From Corallium rubrum (Eukaryota > Cnidaria > Anthozoa > Scleralcyonacea > Coralliidae): a DNA stretch of 64,000 nucleotides. Positions 1 through 10,218 of this stretch are shown one piece after another. The notes beneath the pieces were generated by a model. That model searched no databases and was not told where the DNA came from. It saw nothing but the letters and a program-made list of their open reading frames with translations. The DNA lies in contig CAXIUP010000141.1 of assembly GCA_964035015.1 (NCBI GenBank), forward strand, positions 384,501 to 448,500, written 5' to 3'. Each line of letters starts with the position of its first letter. Within the stretch, counting starts at the first letter, position 1. The position numbers and the translations under genes are program-made.

Positions 1-22
1 GCGCTCAGTATCAATGACTTAC

Positions 23-246
23 TTTCTCTGGTGGTGGTTTTGGTGTTTTCTTTGACTTATTAACGACGGCATACACAGGAGGCAAGCTGTTACCAGCATC
101 AGGGGGGTTCTCGTTACTAGGTCCTGATTCGTCATCACGAGCCTGGTCTACCTTGGCTTGATCAACAGATTCATATGCGTTGCCTCTATCCATACTGTCA
201 CCCATAGCGGCATAACTAGGATTTGCAGGATTTACCACAATATCTT
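23..246 (-). CDS. Ig-receptor gene: cytoplasmic-tail exon (partial gene)
   Basis: This is read as the intracellular tail of the Ig-domain receptor whose other exons lie to the right. It encodes 74 residues beginning DIVVNPANPSYAAM and ending KTPKPPPEK, with no hydrophobic stretch. Three tyrosines sit in YxxM/YxxV contexts (YAAM, YESV, YAVV). These resemble SH2-docking sites but do not strictly meet the ITIM consensus. The acceptor was placed at 247-248 because it gives the phase 1 start needed to join the transmembrane exon. A stronger-looking pyrimidine-rich AG two bases upstream would be out of phase. A GTAAGT donor follows at 22-17, so the gene continues past the left edge. Signalling by the tail is inferred from composition only. 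Confidence 0.55.
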
Positions 247-329
247 CTCTAGAAAATGAAGTGACAGATTCAGTTATATAACCAGACACAGTGCTAACGG
301 CCGATGCCTTATTTGATGTGAAAAGACGT

Positions 330-960
330 AGCGTCAAAACGTGGAGTGGAAAAACGTAGCGTCAAAAAAGTCGCGTTAAAAATGTCATCAAAAAAATCGT
401 GTCAAAAACATCGCGTTAAAAAAATTCGTTTAAAATGTCCTGTCGAAAACATCCCGTCAAAAACGTCGCGTAAAAATGTCCCGTCAAAAAGGTTGTGTCG
501 AAAAATTCCCTGTTTCAATATAATATATTGTAAAATTACACTTTGCTTATGGCCGAGTGATTTCCATGCTTTTGAATGTCTTGGTCAAAAAATCGCTTCA
601 AAAAACGCAGTCGTGTCAAAAACGTCGCGTCAAAAAGGTCGCTCAAAAAGTCGTGTCAACAAAAACATTGCGTCAAAAACGTCGCGTCTAAAAAGTCGTG
701 TAAAAACGTCGCGTTAAAAAAGTCGCTTCAAAAAAGTTGCGCCAAACGTGTTGCGCTATAAACGTCGCTTCAAAAAAGTTGCGCCAAAGGTGTTGCGCTC
801 TAAACGTCGCGTCAAGAACGTCAGTTCAAAAAAGCGTGTAAAAAATATTCTCGCTTGTATAACGTGTCAAAAAAGTCGCGTTAAAATGCTGCGTCAAAAA
901 AATCGCCTCAGAAAAGTTGCGTCAAAAGCGTCGCGTCAAAAAAGTCACTTTTAAAAAGCT
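330..960. repeat. Degenerate short tandem repeat (GTCGCGTCAAAAA-like)
   Basis: About 45 imperfect copies of an 11-13 bp motif close to GTCGCGTCAAAAA run through this stretch. They read as Lys/Ser/Arg-rich open frames on the plus strand. The frames have no domain pattern and simply reflect the A-rich repeat, so I do not call them genes. Confidence 0.8.
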
Positions 961-1086
961 ACTTACTCTCCTCCATCGCCTCCTAAAAATAAACGAAAAT
1001 ATTCTTAGTAAGAAAATTGTGTTCCATGAAACGAAAATTAGGTTTCTTGTATTTGAAACAGATCTTAAAGGGCTTTGTCACACTAT

Positions 1087-1958
1087 TTTAAAGTGCCTAT
1101 GAAAGGAAAATTAAGTTTGTCTTATTTGAAAGAACACTTAAAATGATAAAGTAACATCTTTTGCAGTTTTTCGTTTCCTTGCTTCGTTCTTGAGATATTT
1201 CAGTTTGTTTGATATGTAAGTTAAACATCTTGACGTCACATGTGCATGATGAGTTATCGAAATGAGTTATCACTAATCTTGACGAGGTCTGGGCCGAGTT
1301 TATATGCGTTCACAAACTCGATTCTTAGGATTTTGTGGGCGATGATCTTCGGTATACGCAATGTCTACCGATCAGCGGTAGGCATTATTAAATTGTACAC
1401 TACGCTACACCACGTTGTCTTTCTTCCTCGAGGACTTTTCGACAACAGCCGTCATTGCTCCAAATGAACAACCTAAAACTGCATAGATTGCCGTTCTTCA
1501 CTTCAAGCAAGAGTACTGACGCCATCACTCTTTAATGGCTCGATTTTATACGCGTGACGTCCATGTTGAGGAAAACGTCGCATGCTTAAGCTCTTTAATT
1601 GAAAATGCTTCGGACGATAACAAGTATTTTACTACTAAATAGTAAATGGTAGCAACTCGCACACTTCACGTTTGATAAAAACTTCTAGTATATCTTTGCT
1701 CTTGTCAAACCAAATTAATTCGAAGGAAACGTGTGGGTGTGTTCCTCATACAACACTAAACATATAGATTTTCAAGTGATTCTCCGATAACTCATTATGC
1801 AGAGATGACGTCAAAATGTTGAATTTACATACCAAACAAACTGAAATATCTCAAGAACGAAGCAAGGAAACGGAAAACTGCAAAAAAGGTTACTTTGTCA
1901 TTTTAAGTGTTCTTACAAATAAGACAAACCTAATTTTCGCCTGATATGTACTTTAAGA
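1087..1958. mobile_element. Foldback DNA element with ~160-bp inverted ends
   Basis: The left arm (about 1087-1262) contains TTCGTTTCCTTGCTTCGTTC and the right arm (about 1787-1958) contains its complement at comparable spacing, with scattered mismatches. The arms continue inward to a shared GAGTTATC/GATAACTC. The middle has no recognisable transposase, so this is a non-autonomous inverted-repeat element. No convincing target duplication was found. Confidence 0.65.
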
Positions 1959-2021
1959 TTATATGTATCTCAGGCACGGCGGAGCGATATATGAAGGAGT
2001 GGGGCTAAAAAGGGAGTCAAG

Positions 2022-2668
2022 CCGTAGGCTGAGGCGGTTTTGGAAAAAAACCGAAACCGAAAATCTTCTGCATTAACTAAATTATTGTGAAATAAAAAAC
2101 CCCAAATCAAACCAACATGTGTGTTTACTTTATGAAGCAATAAATAAAATTCTAGGCGCTTAATACAAGTGCCTTTTTGTTTACAAATTCTCAGCAAAGA
2201 AAACGAGCATGTCAACCTTTTCAGGATTTAACCGCGCTCGTGCTGGAGTGCTTACAAGTCCTGCCTTGCTGAACCAACTCGCCCGTTGTGAGGAAATCAG
2301 TTTTTTATCTCGGATCAAGGAATGAAGTAACATTCATCAAAACTTTGAGATCCTCTGCAACATATTTCGACTTCAAACAACGGAGAATTTCGGTTTGCAG
2401 TTGACATGCCAACGGGAGATCTCCATCTTGACTAGCCAATTCGACGGTAGACAAACGGAGTGGCTTCAGCGCACTAATGGTAACATACGTGCTTGCCGAC
2501 AAAATGTCAGTGAACCCGTCTTATGTCCGTCTTTTATGCATAGTCATCGGATAAGAATGCAAAATATAAGTTAAACTGAAAAACTTTGAGTTGGTTTTTC
2601 GGTTTTCCACCGTGAAAGAAACCGGAAAACCGATCTTTTCCGGTTAATTGGTTAACCGCCTCAGCCTA
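2022..2668. mobile_element. Truncated hAT transposon
   Basis: The ends are short inverted repeats (AGGCTGAGGCGGTT at 2026-2039 and its complement at 2654-2667), flanked by AGTCAAG at 2015-2021 and 2669-2675. That is seven matching bases of a possible 8-bp duplication, as expected for hAT. The inside carries the C-terminal part of a hAT transposase on the minus strand. Confidence 0.65.
2181..2502 (-). pseudogene. hAT (ZBED-like) transposase C-terminal remnant
   Basis: Two frames on the minus strand carry family signatures. The upstream piece ends NVTSFLDPR, matching the FLDPRFK motif before the hAT dimerisation domain. The downstream piece reads FSKAGLVSTPARARLNPEK then VDMLVFFAENL and a stop. 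That matches the terminal hATC dimerisation segment, where a Ser/Ala-rich turn is followed by RxxLxPExVxxLVFLxxNL. The N-terminal BED finger and most of the DDE/RNase H fold are missing and a frameshift separates the pieces, so this is a dead remnant. It lies inside matching terminal repeats. Confidence 0.7.
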
Positions 2669-3116
2669 AGTCAAGGGGTAGATATAATCGCCACGATCGC
2701 TCAAAAATTAACTCGGCGATCTCAACGATCAAAAATCATGTCGCTGTTTTCATATGATCGCTAAGGCGGCCATGGTTGATCGCGGCCATTGTTTTAATGG
2801 TCCACTGGGATGCATACTGATCGCCAAGATCGCTGAGATTGCAAAATCACCGTTTCCATATAAACCACGATCGTTGAAGCCGGTTTTCCACTAGCCTGCG
2901 TAGCTGGCGGTATTTGGGAGTTCGGGCGCGGGCGGTAGGCGGACAACGCGAAATACCGCCTGCCCGAAAACCATATGTTTTTGAGTGGTCTCCGTCCACT
3001 GGGTGACGGAGCATTCTGATTGGTCAGAATATTTATTTTTGATTCAGGGGTTATCATATTACAGACATGAGCGGACAAATATTAAGAATGTATTGAGAAA
3101 GTATTGAACACAGGTA

Positions 3117-3344
3117 TTGAATTCTTTAAGCGCTATCGGTCGTCACGTCGTTTTGAAGAGTGAACAACAAATTGCAATTGGATATCTATTGCTTGGTAGA
3201 GATGTTTTTGCAATTTTGCCAACTGGATTTGGTAAAAGTATGATATTTAGTATTTACGTGTATGCTTTGGCGAAGCATGAGATCATGACAATGTCTGGAA
3301 TTATTAATAAGAATCGAAATATAGTACGTTCTCTGTTTCGGTAG
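3117..3344 (+). pseudogene. RecQ-like DEAD/H helicase N-terminal fragment
   Basis: The 75-residue frame reads LKSEQQIAIGYLLLGRDVF followed by AILPTGFGKSMIFSIYVYAL. This matches the Q-rich entry and Walker A motif (LPTGxGKS) of RecQ-family helicases. Motifs Ia to VI are absent and the frame stops soon afterwards. It lies wholly inside the MULE, so it is best read as a captured piece of a host or transposon helicase. No activity is expected. Confidence 0.65.
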
Positions 3345-3357
3345 TATATCTAACTTT

Positions 3358-3438
3358 AGGAGTCTAACGTTTCGAGCGAAGGTCCTTCGTCGGAGTGAAA
3401 GGGAGAAGGGCCTTCGCTCGGAACGTTAGACTCCTACG
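3358..3438. repeat. Imperfect hairpin repeat
   Basis: GGAGTCTAACGTT with CGAGCGAAGG on the left pairs with CCTTCGCTCG and AACGTTAGACTCC on the right around a short loop. Confidence 0.7.
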
Positions 3439-3493
3439 TTCTCAGTTTCGGCAATATATCTAGCCTTACTATAGTTCGATTGTTGTTTAACAC

Positions 3494-3592
3494 TGAAAGC
3501 CAGCCGCCGATCTCATCTCGTTCTCACTCCTGAGCTACTCTCAGGAGTGAGGAGAACGAGATGAGACCGGCGGCTGGCTTTCAGTCTAGTTT
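3494..3592. repeat. Near-perfect hairpin repeat
   Basis: Arms of about 45 bases starting GAAAGCCAGCCGCCG pair with CGGCGGCTGGCTTTC, with a loop of only a few bases. Confidence 0.75.
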
Positions 3593-4294
3593 AACACTGT
3601 CTACGCAGCACACTATTTTTATTTCACTGTTTGGAATTATTAATGATGGCTGTTCTGTACTCGTCGTCTCCCTTGAAGAGTATCTATAAACGGTCAAATC
3701 TCTTCTCTTGAATCGCTTAACTACACAGCAATTTAACTATCCGATGAACCATTTGCAGATGTAGTGCGATCACCGCCTCAATTTTAATTTACCATTGAAA
3801 CAACAAGTGCATGCTTCATGCATCACTATTATTAGCTCACGTTCTCATTGGTTCTCTTATGCTTAAACAAACATATTCGGTGGGCGGAATTCGAAAACAC
3901 ATGATTTTCAGGCAGGCGGTATTTCGCGTTGCCCGCCTACCGCGCTCGCCCGAACTCCCTAATACCGCCAGCTACGCAGGCTAGTTTTCCACTAGGCGAA
4001 AAATGTCGCGCGAAGCGACTTTTGTCTCGCAAGATCTCGAGTGGAACTAATTAGCCAAGACAAAAGAAAAATGTCGAGTCGGTCGACAAATGTCGCGTAG
4101 TGGAAAACCGCCTTAATCAGCCAAGACAAAAGCAAAAAGTCGCTTCGCCCAAAAAATATCGTTTAGTGGAAAACAGCCTTGAGATAGAACATTTTCTATT
4201 GGCGATCGTTGCGTCAGTGGTTTCCATATGATCGCTACGATCGCCAAGTTCATTTTTGAGCGATCGTGGCGATCGTATGGAAACCAGGCTTTAA

Positions 4295-4475
4295 GCCTGG
4301 TTTTCAAATGTCGCCGATCGTCGGCGATTTGTGATTTAGATGCATGTTAAAACGGGAAGTGCAGCAGCATGTTAAGTAATAAAGAACAATACAGAAAAAC
4401 AGTGCTTTTATTCTTTTACTTAATATGCATCTAAATCATGGGTCGGCGACGATCGGCGACATATGAGAATCAGGC
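4295..4475. mobile_element. TTAA-flanked MITE (copy 1)
   Basis: Inverted ends (GCCTGGTTTTCAAATGTCGC and the complement of CATATGAGAATCAGGC) lie between TTAA at 4291-4294 and 4476-4479. The interior contains GATTTAGATGCATGTTAA and its complement. A second copy lies at about 56281-56440. TTAA duplications are typical of piggyBac, Kolobok and ISL2EU-type elements. Confidence 0.75.
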
Positions 4476-4680
4476 TTAAGAATACACACTACACAATAAC
4501 CTTAATTTATTAACGTTACTCTTGAGAGAAAGGGAGGGGGTGTATCTAAAAACATTGCCAACAATACTTTTTATTGGACAGTCACTTAAAAAAGAGCAAA
4601 GACTCGTTATCCAATAGTATATATCGATTTATAATACAAGGCGATCACGTTTTATTGATAGAGAAAGACGCTTTACTTAC

Positions 4681-4818
4681 TCTTACAGCTTCCACTGGCT
4701 GAACGTTTGCAGCAGCAATACCAGATTAGGACAATACATATTATGAGAAAGACGAGACCACCAATTGCACCGCCCACAATGGGGGCAATACTCTTGTCCT
4801 TTTTGCTCGTGGGTGCAC
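4681..4818 (-). CDS. Ig-receptor gene: transmembrane exon
   Basis: The exon encodes 45 residues starting APTSKKDKSIAPIVGG, then a strongly hydrophobic run (IGGLVFLIICIVLIWY), then CCCKRSASGSCK. It forms a single membrane-spanning helix with a Cys/basic stop-transfer segment on the cytoplasmic side. An AG acceptor (TTGTTTAG) precedes it and a GTAAGTAAG donor follows it. Both ends are phase 1, which fits the stalk exon upstream and the tail exon downstream. The introns on either side (about 4.4 kb and 13.1 kb) are filled with transposons. There is little doubt that this is a type I membrane-protein exon. Confidence 0.75.
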
Positions 4819-5061
4819 CTAAACAATATAAATACTTATGAGCAATACACGTAAATAATGCAGAATAACTGCAGTGGTTGATGAACAGGTTTCAGGAAGA
4901 TTCACAACAGTTAACGTGTTTAAGTTTCATCTGTTCATTAAAACAACAAGAATGTCAACGACCTTTTCACTTGATAAAACTTTAAAATAATGAAGAATAT
5001 GTCAAGAACGATATATTGTCTATATATTTATTTCGTATTAAGCATGTGTATTATTATATTA

Positions 5062-5098
<37 letters not shown>

Positions 5099-5216
5099 TC
5101 ATATTTCGGTTTTCATTGATTAGTAACTAATCATACGTAATGTTTACGCCACAGTTCGCTTATGCATATTATAATAACTAACAAATACATGACGTTTCCA
5201 CGGAAACCGTAATATT
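4819..5216. other. Intron sequence; (TA)n microsatellite at 5067-5093
   Basis: AT-rich intronic DNA with a short TA run. I see no coding sequence or other repeat in it. Confidence 0.6.
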
Positions 5217-5349
5217 ATACAATTATTGGATGAGGTTGAGCATGATAGCTTGTGTTATCAACGCCGAGGTAAGTGTTATCCAAACGGATAATACAAACCG
5301 AGGCTTGATAACACAAGCTATCATGCGAAAACCGAATTCAATAATTGTT
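5217..5349. repeat. Palindromic MITE
   Basis: ACAATTATTG and GCATGATAGCTTGTGTTATC on the left are mirrored by GATAACACAAGCTATCATGC and CAATAATTGT on the right. Confidence 0.7.
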
Positions 5350-5629
5350 TTATTATACAATTAGAAATGTAGAAGCCTTTAAGGAGTTTTATACTAAGTT
5401 GAAAGTAAGATAAAAAAGTGAATCATCATACCGTCTTCAGTTTGATGTTCGCTTACTTTTTTCTCTTTCATATACAATTTCCTCTTTCAAATACTGCTTT
5501 AAACTCTAACAGCTGTATGTGTAGCTCGCTTGGTTTTTCTTTTTGGTTTTGGTGTCAACAAAAATTGCCAAATCCGGCCGATTAATTCACTTCTGATCGT
5601 CACTCCTAAGGTCCCGACGGCCATGTTTG

Positions 5630-5698
5630 TTTAGCCTGCGAAGCAGGCTCTCTGGGAGGCGCGGGCGCGGAGTGGGCGCAGTTGAAAGAGAGCCTGCT
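5630..5698. repeat. Small inverted repeat related to the MULE ends
   Basis: It starts AGCCTGCGAAGCAGGC and contains a GGCGCGGGCGCGG stretch like the terminal repeats of the 2892-3983 element. It closes with AGAGAGCCTGCTA, complementary to the left end. It may be a deletion derivative of that family. Confidence 0.45.
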
Positions 5699-5969
5699 AC
5701 TGAAACAGTAACTTTTTGGACTTATGCGTAAAGAATGTACGCAAAAGTCCCATTGGCTAATCCCTTTTGTAAGAAAGATATGACGTTTTTATGACGTAAT
5801 GCATATTACTTAGAACCCAGGAAATAGGGACGCGCAATACTACGAACACGAGGAGCGCTGTCGGAGTGCACGAGAACGTCGACCATTGTGTTATGATATA
5901 TTTTTCTTTAACATTATTATTATCATTAAATGTATATTTCCCAAACGAAATTGAGTAGTATTCATTACA

Positions 5970-5987
5970 TGGCGCCCAAAGTGGGGC
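5970..5987 (+). promoter_or_regulatory. Retrotransposon primer-binding site
   Basis: TGGCGCCCAAAGTGGGGC follows directly after an LTR-like ACA end and lies 75 bases before the gag ATG. The TGGCGCC start is the usual form of a tRNA 3'-end-complementary primer site. Confidence 0.6.
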
Positions 5988-6062
5988 ACGAGTCTCAAGC
6001 CTAAAAACGAAGAAACAATCGAGAACGGACTGGTGTGTTGTCAAGCTGAAAGTGTCGAAATA

Positions 6063-7087
6063 ATGACCGAATCAACGAAACCGATAGAAAGAAAACGAGC
6101 GATCCGGTCAGCGAACCGTGGAGTAATCACCAGATACATAAACGAAGCGAATGATCTTTTACAAGAAGAAGCAATTAATCGAGATCGTCTGGCTACAATT
6201 CAAGGGCTGCTTGACGAAAAGTTGGATGTTGTAAAACGACTCGACAGCGAAATACTTTAAACCTGCGAATTAAAGGATATCGAAAGAGATGTGGAAGAAT
6301 CGGAAGAAATCATTTCCAGAGTCATTGATACAAGGAAGAAGATAGCGAAAGCCACGAGCGAGATAGTCACACCGTCTATATCCCAGTTGGTTATAGATCA
6401 ACCTTCCGTACATGCCGCTGAAAATAATCACGTCGACTTGTCAACGCCCGCAATAGAACAGCAAAACGAAGTACCGCCTACAAACGACTCGCAACTGCCA
6501 ACGATAACTACAGAACACTCTCAAGTAAGTCAACAACATTATATTACAAAAACTAAGCTTCCAAAGTTAGTACTGCCAAGGTTTAAAGGAGACGTAACCA
6601 ATTTTCGTTCGTTTTGGGACAGATACGAAAGCGCTGTGCACAAGAATAGCGAGCTGTCAAAAATTGACAAGTTCAATTATTTATATTCGTTGCTCGAGGG
6701 GTCAGCTTTACGTTCAATCCAAGGCTTATCGTTTTAAAACTGACGAAAACTACCAAGCTGCTGTCGATCTGTTGCAACAACGATTTGGAAAACCATCATC
6801 CTGTCTGTTCTGGAGACAAGGCGTCGCAACTCCGTTTTATTTACGACAAAATAAGCGTGAATGTTAGAGGTCTCGAAGCGTTGGGAGTAAATTCAAGTCA
6901 ATACGGTAGTTTACTTATACCCATCATCATGTCTAAATTACCAGCAGAAATACGGATTCAGATAGCGAGAAATACGGCCGCCGAAGTGTGGAAAATTACC
7001 GACCTTTTAGAGGTTATTCGAAAGGAACTCGACGCCAGAGAACTCAGCGAGAAAGTTCGAACTGAAACTGACATCAACTGGAAATAG
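6063..7087 (+). pseudogene. BEL/Pao Gag (DUF1759 region), broken
   Basis: The ATG at 6063 starts MTESTKPIERKRAIRSANRG. The helical N-terminus runs to a stop at 6260, resumes at 6291, and a second break falls near 6737-6785. The segment LPKLVLPRFKGDVTNFRSFW, followed by KIDKFNYLYSLLEGSAL, is the conserved DUF1759 core of BEL/Pao Gag. It shapes the capsid and is normally fused to downstream zinc knuckles. With at least two frame breaks it cannot be translated as one protein. Confidence 0.75.
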
Positions 7088-7145
7088 GAACATCGAAATC
7101 CGAGTCGAAATCAATCATCTGCCTCAAATCTGTTTGTAAGGAACG

Positions 7146-7408
7146 AGGAAACAAACGAAACCAAGCCAAAATGTTTTTACTGTGGTGAACTTCATTTTTC
7201 CGCTTCTTGCAATCGAGTTAAAGACTTGAGCAAGCGAAAGGGTATCTTGACTCGAGATAAACGTTGTTATTTATGTCTGAAGCGTGGACACATTACAAAG
7301 GAATGTAAAAAACAACAAAACTGCCGGCGATGTGAAGGACGACACCACCAATCCATTTGCCAGCGAGACTCGAAGTCTGAGAAAACAGAGAAACAACCAT
7401 GCAGATGA
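7146..7408 (+). pseudogene. BEL/Pao nucleocapsid zinc knuckles
   Basis: Three consecutive knuckles are visible: CFYCGELHFSASC, CYLCLKRGHITKEC and CRRCEGRHHQSIC, i.e. CX2CX3-4HX4C. They bind genomic RNA in the Gag protein of the element. The frame ends at 7408, while the protease continues in another overlapping frame from 7284, so a frameshift separates them. Confidence 0.8.
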
Positions 7409-8576
7409 CAGTTCAACCAACGTTCATACTCAAAAGGTAACTAATAATTTTACAACCACCCGCAATTCATCCAAGGTCCTGTTGCAGACAGCAACAACGT
7501 TTGTTTATTCGAATCATGATGCTACAACTATCCCTGTTCGAGTCCTGATGGATAGTGGCAGTCAGCGAACGTATATCACTAATCATCTAAAGGACAGACT
7601 TGGTTTACAACCCACCAAAACAGAAACATTGAAATTGAATACATTTGGAGGGGATCGATTCAGGAAGAAACAGTGCGAGATTGTGAAGTTAAGCCTTCAA
7701 GGAACTGTTGAAGATATCGAGATTTCTGCAGTGTGCTTTCCTAAGATTTGTTCTCCTATATCTGCGAAGATTTGCCCTGATAATTATCCACACCTGAAAG
7801 GATTAAAGCTGGCTGATACAAGTTTAACCGAAACTGATAATGACACCATTGATATTCTCATTAGTTCAGATCATTATTTTGACATTATGGATGGTGAAAT
7901 TGTTCGAGGTGAGATGGGTCCAGTCGCAGTTGGTAGCAAGCTTGAGTGGATACTATCCGGTCCCACAAACAACACAGATATGGACGATCAATTCTCAATG
8001 GTCCACCTTATTACTGAAGTGAATGCAACTCAGGCAGTTCAGTCACCTTATTCTGGAAACAAGGATGATGAAAGTGGTATAATCGAAGAGGTTCCTGATG
8101 AAGATGATGATGATGAAGAAGTAGCATACAATTTACCCCATCATGGAGTAATTAGAGAAGATAAGCAGACAACAAAATTGCGTGTTGTCTTCGATGGCTC
8201 CGCCAATCCTGGTGCGAACAGTCCTTCTATCAATGAATGTCTTCAAAAGGGACCTAACCTGGTGCCTAATTTATTCGATACAATTATCAAGTTCCGAGGA
8301 CATCCAATAGGAATTCTCGCTGACATAGAGAAGGCATTTCACCAAATCCAGATAATGCCTGCTGACAGATGTATGCTCAGATTTCTTTGGTTTGATGATC
8401 CAAAGAAAGGAGAGCCCAAGATTAGAAAATTCCAGTTTTGCCGACTCGTATTTGGTCTTACTCCCAGTCCAGCAATTTTGGCAACTATAATTCAACGTCA
8501 TTTATCTATGCAGCTGAATGATTCATTTTATGTCGACGACTTTGCTGGGGGGCTCAGAATGATGATGATGCATTGA
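7284..8576 (+). pseudogene. BEL/Pao protease and reverse transcriptase, N-terminal part
   Basis: The 430-codon frame contains a retropepsin active site (VRVLMDSGSQRTYI), then after an acidic DEDDDDEE stretch the RT palm motifs VVFDGSANPG, LADIEKAFHQIQI and FCRLVFGLTPSP. The catalytic FYVDDF box lies near its end. The usual ~150-residue linker between protease and the LPHHGVIRED motif looks shortened, suggesting an internal deletion. The frame shifts just after the YVDD box. Confidence 0.85.
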
Positions 8577-9911
8577 ATGTCTATGAAAGAGTCCAAGCAT
8601 TCATGAAAGATGGGGGCTTCACATTGAGAAAATGAACCTCCAATTCGAAGGCATTTCGAAAAGGGTTGCGAGCAGTGAGCAAGAGGAAGACCTCCAATCC
8701 CTAAAGTGGTCTAAATTGGAATATAGAAAGTGATGAATTCTATTTTGATCCAACCAAGCTCCTGGCATATGCTGCATCTCTACTGCCTACCAAGAGATCT
8801 GTCTTGAAGCTTGCGGCGAAGATCTTTGATCCCATTGGTATATTGACACCTTTTACCATCAACATGAAGTGTCTATTCCAAACTTTGTGCACTGATCATG
8901 TCGATTGGGATACAGAGTTGGATGGTAAATCGTTAACCATTTGGAAGTCGCTGTTAAAAGATCTACAAGCCATCAGGTCTATCAACGTGCCCCGGTGTTA
9001 CTTCACTCGCTCAGGTATGATTACAAACCAAGAGATTCATGGATTCTGTGATGCTTCAGAGAGAGCGTTTGCTGCTGTTGTTTATCTACGCACAAAATAC
9101 GAAGATGGAACTATTGAAGTGAATTTGGTTTCATCGAAGACAAGAGTAGCGCCGCTAAAACAGCAGTCTATTCCCAGGCTAGAGTTACTTGGAGCGAACA
9201 TTTTAGCCCGACTGGTGAATTCTGTATTGAAAGCCATTTCGTCAATCGTCAACAAACCTAAAGCATTTCTATGGACGGATTCGTACACAACGCTGTGTTG
9301 GATAAAGAACATAAGATATGGAAGCAATACATTCAACGCCGTGTTAAGGAAATCAGACAACTAACGAGTGAAGATCAATGGAACTTTTGCCCTGGTGAGC
9401 TTAACGCTGCTGACTTACCTTCGAGAGGTTGTTCTGGATCTACGCTAGCTGAGAACGAGAAATGGTTCCATGGTCCGGAGTTCCTGAAGCATCCCCCAAA
9501 TCAATGGCCAAAATTACCTCATCAAACGAGTTTGGTTAATGAAATTGCATTGTCAGAAGCTGTCAAAGTTCCTCCTACTGTTACGCACAACCTCTTAACC
9601 TTAAATGGTGACGAGGTTCCGTTTTCAAACGCCAGAATCGGAATGGTAATGGACTGCAGCAATCACAGCACCCTGACGAAGGTACTACGAGTTACAGCAC
9701 TTGTTCTACGATTTATCAGGAAATTGAAACGACAAAAAACTGGTAACGAGACGACGCAGGAGTTAACTGCCGATGACCTCAAGGAAGCCGAAATGCTTTG
9801 GATCAGTCACATTCAAGCGACTTCATTTCCCGAAGAAATTCGTCGTTTAAGTGCGAAACAATGTGTACCAAACCAACTAATCAGTCAGCTGAACTTGTTT
9901 CTCGACAAGAA
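8577..9911 (+). pseudogene. BEL/Pao RT thumb, RNase H and connection, frameshifted
   Basis: The region continues the polyprotein in several frames. 8804-9364 carries AAKIFDPIGILTPFTINMK and the RNase H-like EIHGFCDASERAFAAVVYLR. 9271-9911 continues with the WNFCPGELNAADLPSRGC segment typical of the BEL/Pao RNase H end and tether. Breaks lie at about 8577-8800 and 9300-9364. The frame is then cut by a MITE at 9912. Confidence 0.75.
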
Positions 9912-10218
9912 CATAGTTAATAGAAAATATACATGGTTTGGAAACCCGGCAAAGTTCAGAGCGCTTAACAATCAAGCTACGATTCATCTTGAAAGGCACA
10001 CGAAGGTGCCAAATCCTTTGTTTTAGGTTAATTAATATTTAAACAGTACGGTTGAGTGATTGAAGCCAAACGTTGCTATTGGATGATTGCTTCATTATAC
10101 AGAAAACACAATATGTTCAGTAACCATGAAAGTGCAAAAATTTCCATAAACCTGAACAAAAACATAAAACAATGACTTTTGTGAGCTTCCAAACCATGTA
10201 TATTTTCTATTAACTATG
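9912..10218. mobile_element. MITE inserted in the BEL/Pao polyprotein
   Basis: ATAGTTAATAGAAAATATAC at the left end is repeated inverted at 10189-10218. The interior matches, in reverse, the interior of the 16451-16747 element (for example CGGTTGAGTGATTGAAGCC versus TTCAGTTCAATCACTCAACCG), so the two belong to one family. Polyprotein coding resumes immediately after it. Confidence 0.75.

Larger units (their letters stand above)
2892..3983. mobile_element. Mutator-like (MULE) element with ~90-bp TIRs and 9-bp TSD
   Basis: The first ~90 bases (TAGCCTGCGTAGCTGGCGGT onward) match the reverse complement of the last ~90 with few mismatches. GTTTTCCAC flanks the element directly at 2883-2891 and 3984-3992. 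Long inverted ends with a 9-bp duplication are the standard signature of Mutator-like elements. No transposase is present. The internal region carries a helicase fragment and two perfect hairpins, so the copy is non-autonomous. Confidence 0.75.
2874..4179. mobile_element. Middle MITE (GGTTTTCCACTAG ends) carrying a Mutator-like insertion
   Basis: AGCCGGTTTTCCACTAG at the left pairs with TTAGTGGAAAACAGCC at the right, and TTGA flanks both ends. An internal copy of the same end (TAGTGGAAAACCGCC) lies near 4097-4111. The 2892-3983 element interrupts it. Confidence 0.55.
2690..4294. mobile_element. Outer MITE with GATCGC-rich ends, split by nested insertions
   Basis: CGCCACGATCGCTCAAAAAT occurs near 2692 and its complement near 4252-4280. 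The whole 2874-4180 block sits between the two halves. It is the outermost layer of a nested stack. Confidence 0.5.

Noticed and set aside
346..1102. Lys/Ser/Arg-rich small proteins
   Set aside because: They follow the A-rich degenerate repeat and show no conserved motif.
3494..3592. MicroRNA precursor
   Set aside because: The pairing is too long and too perfect, and it resembles the other MITE hairpins; no evidence of processing.
9082..9360. 92-codon minus-strand protein
   Set aside because: Antisense of the BEL/Pao RNase H region.
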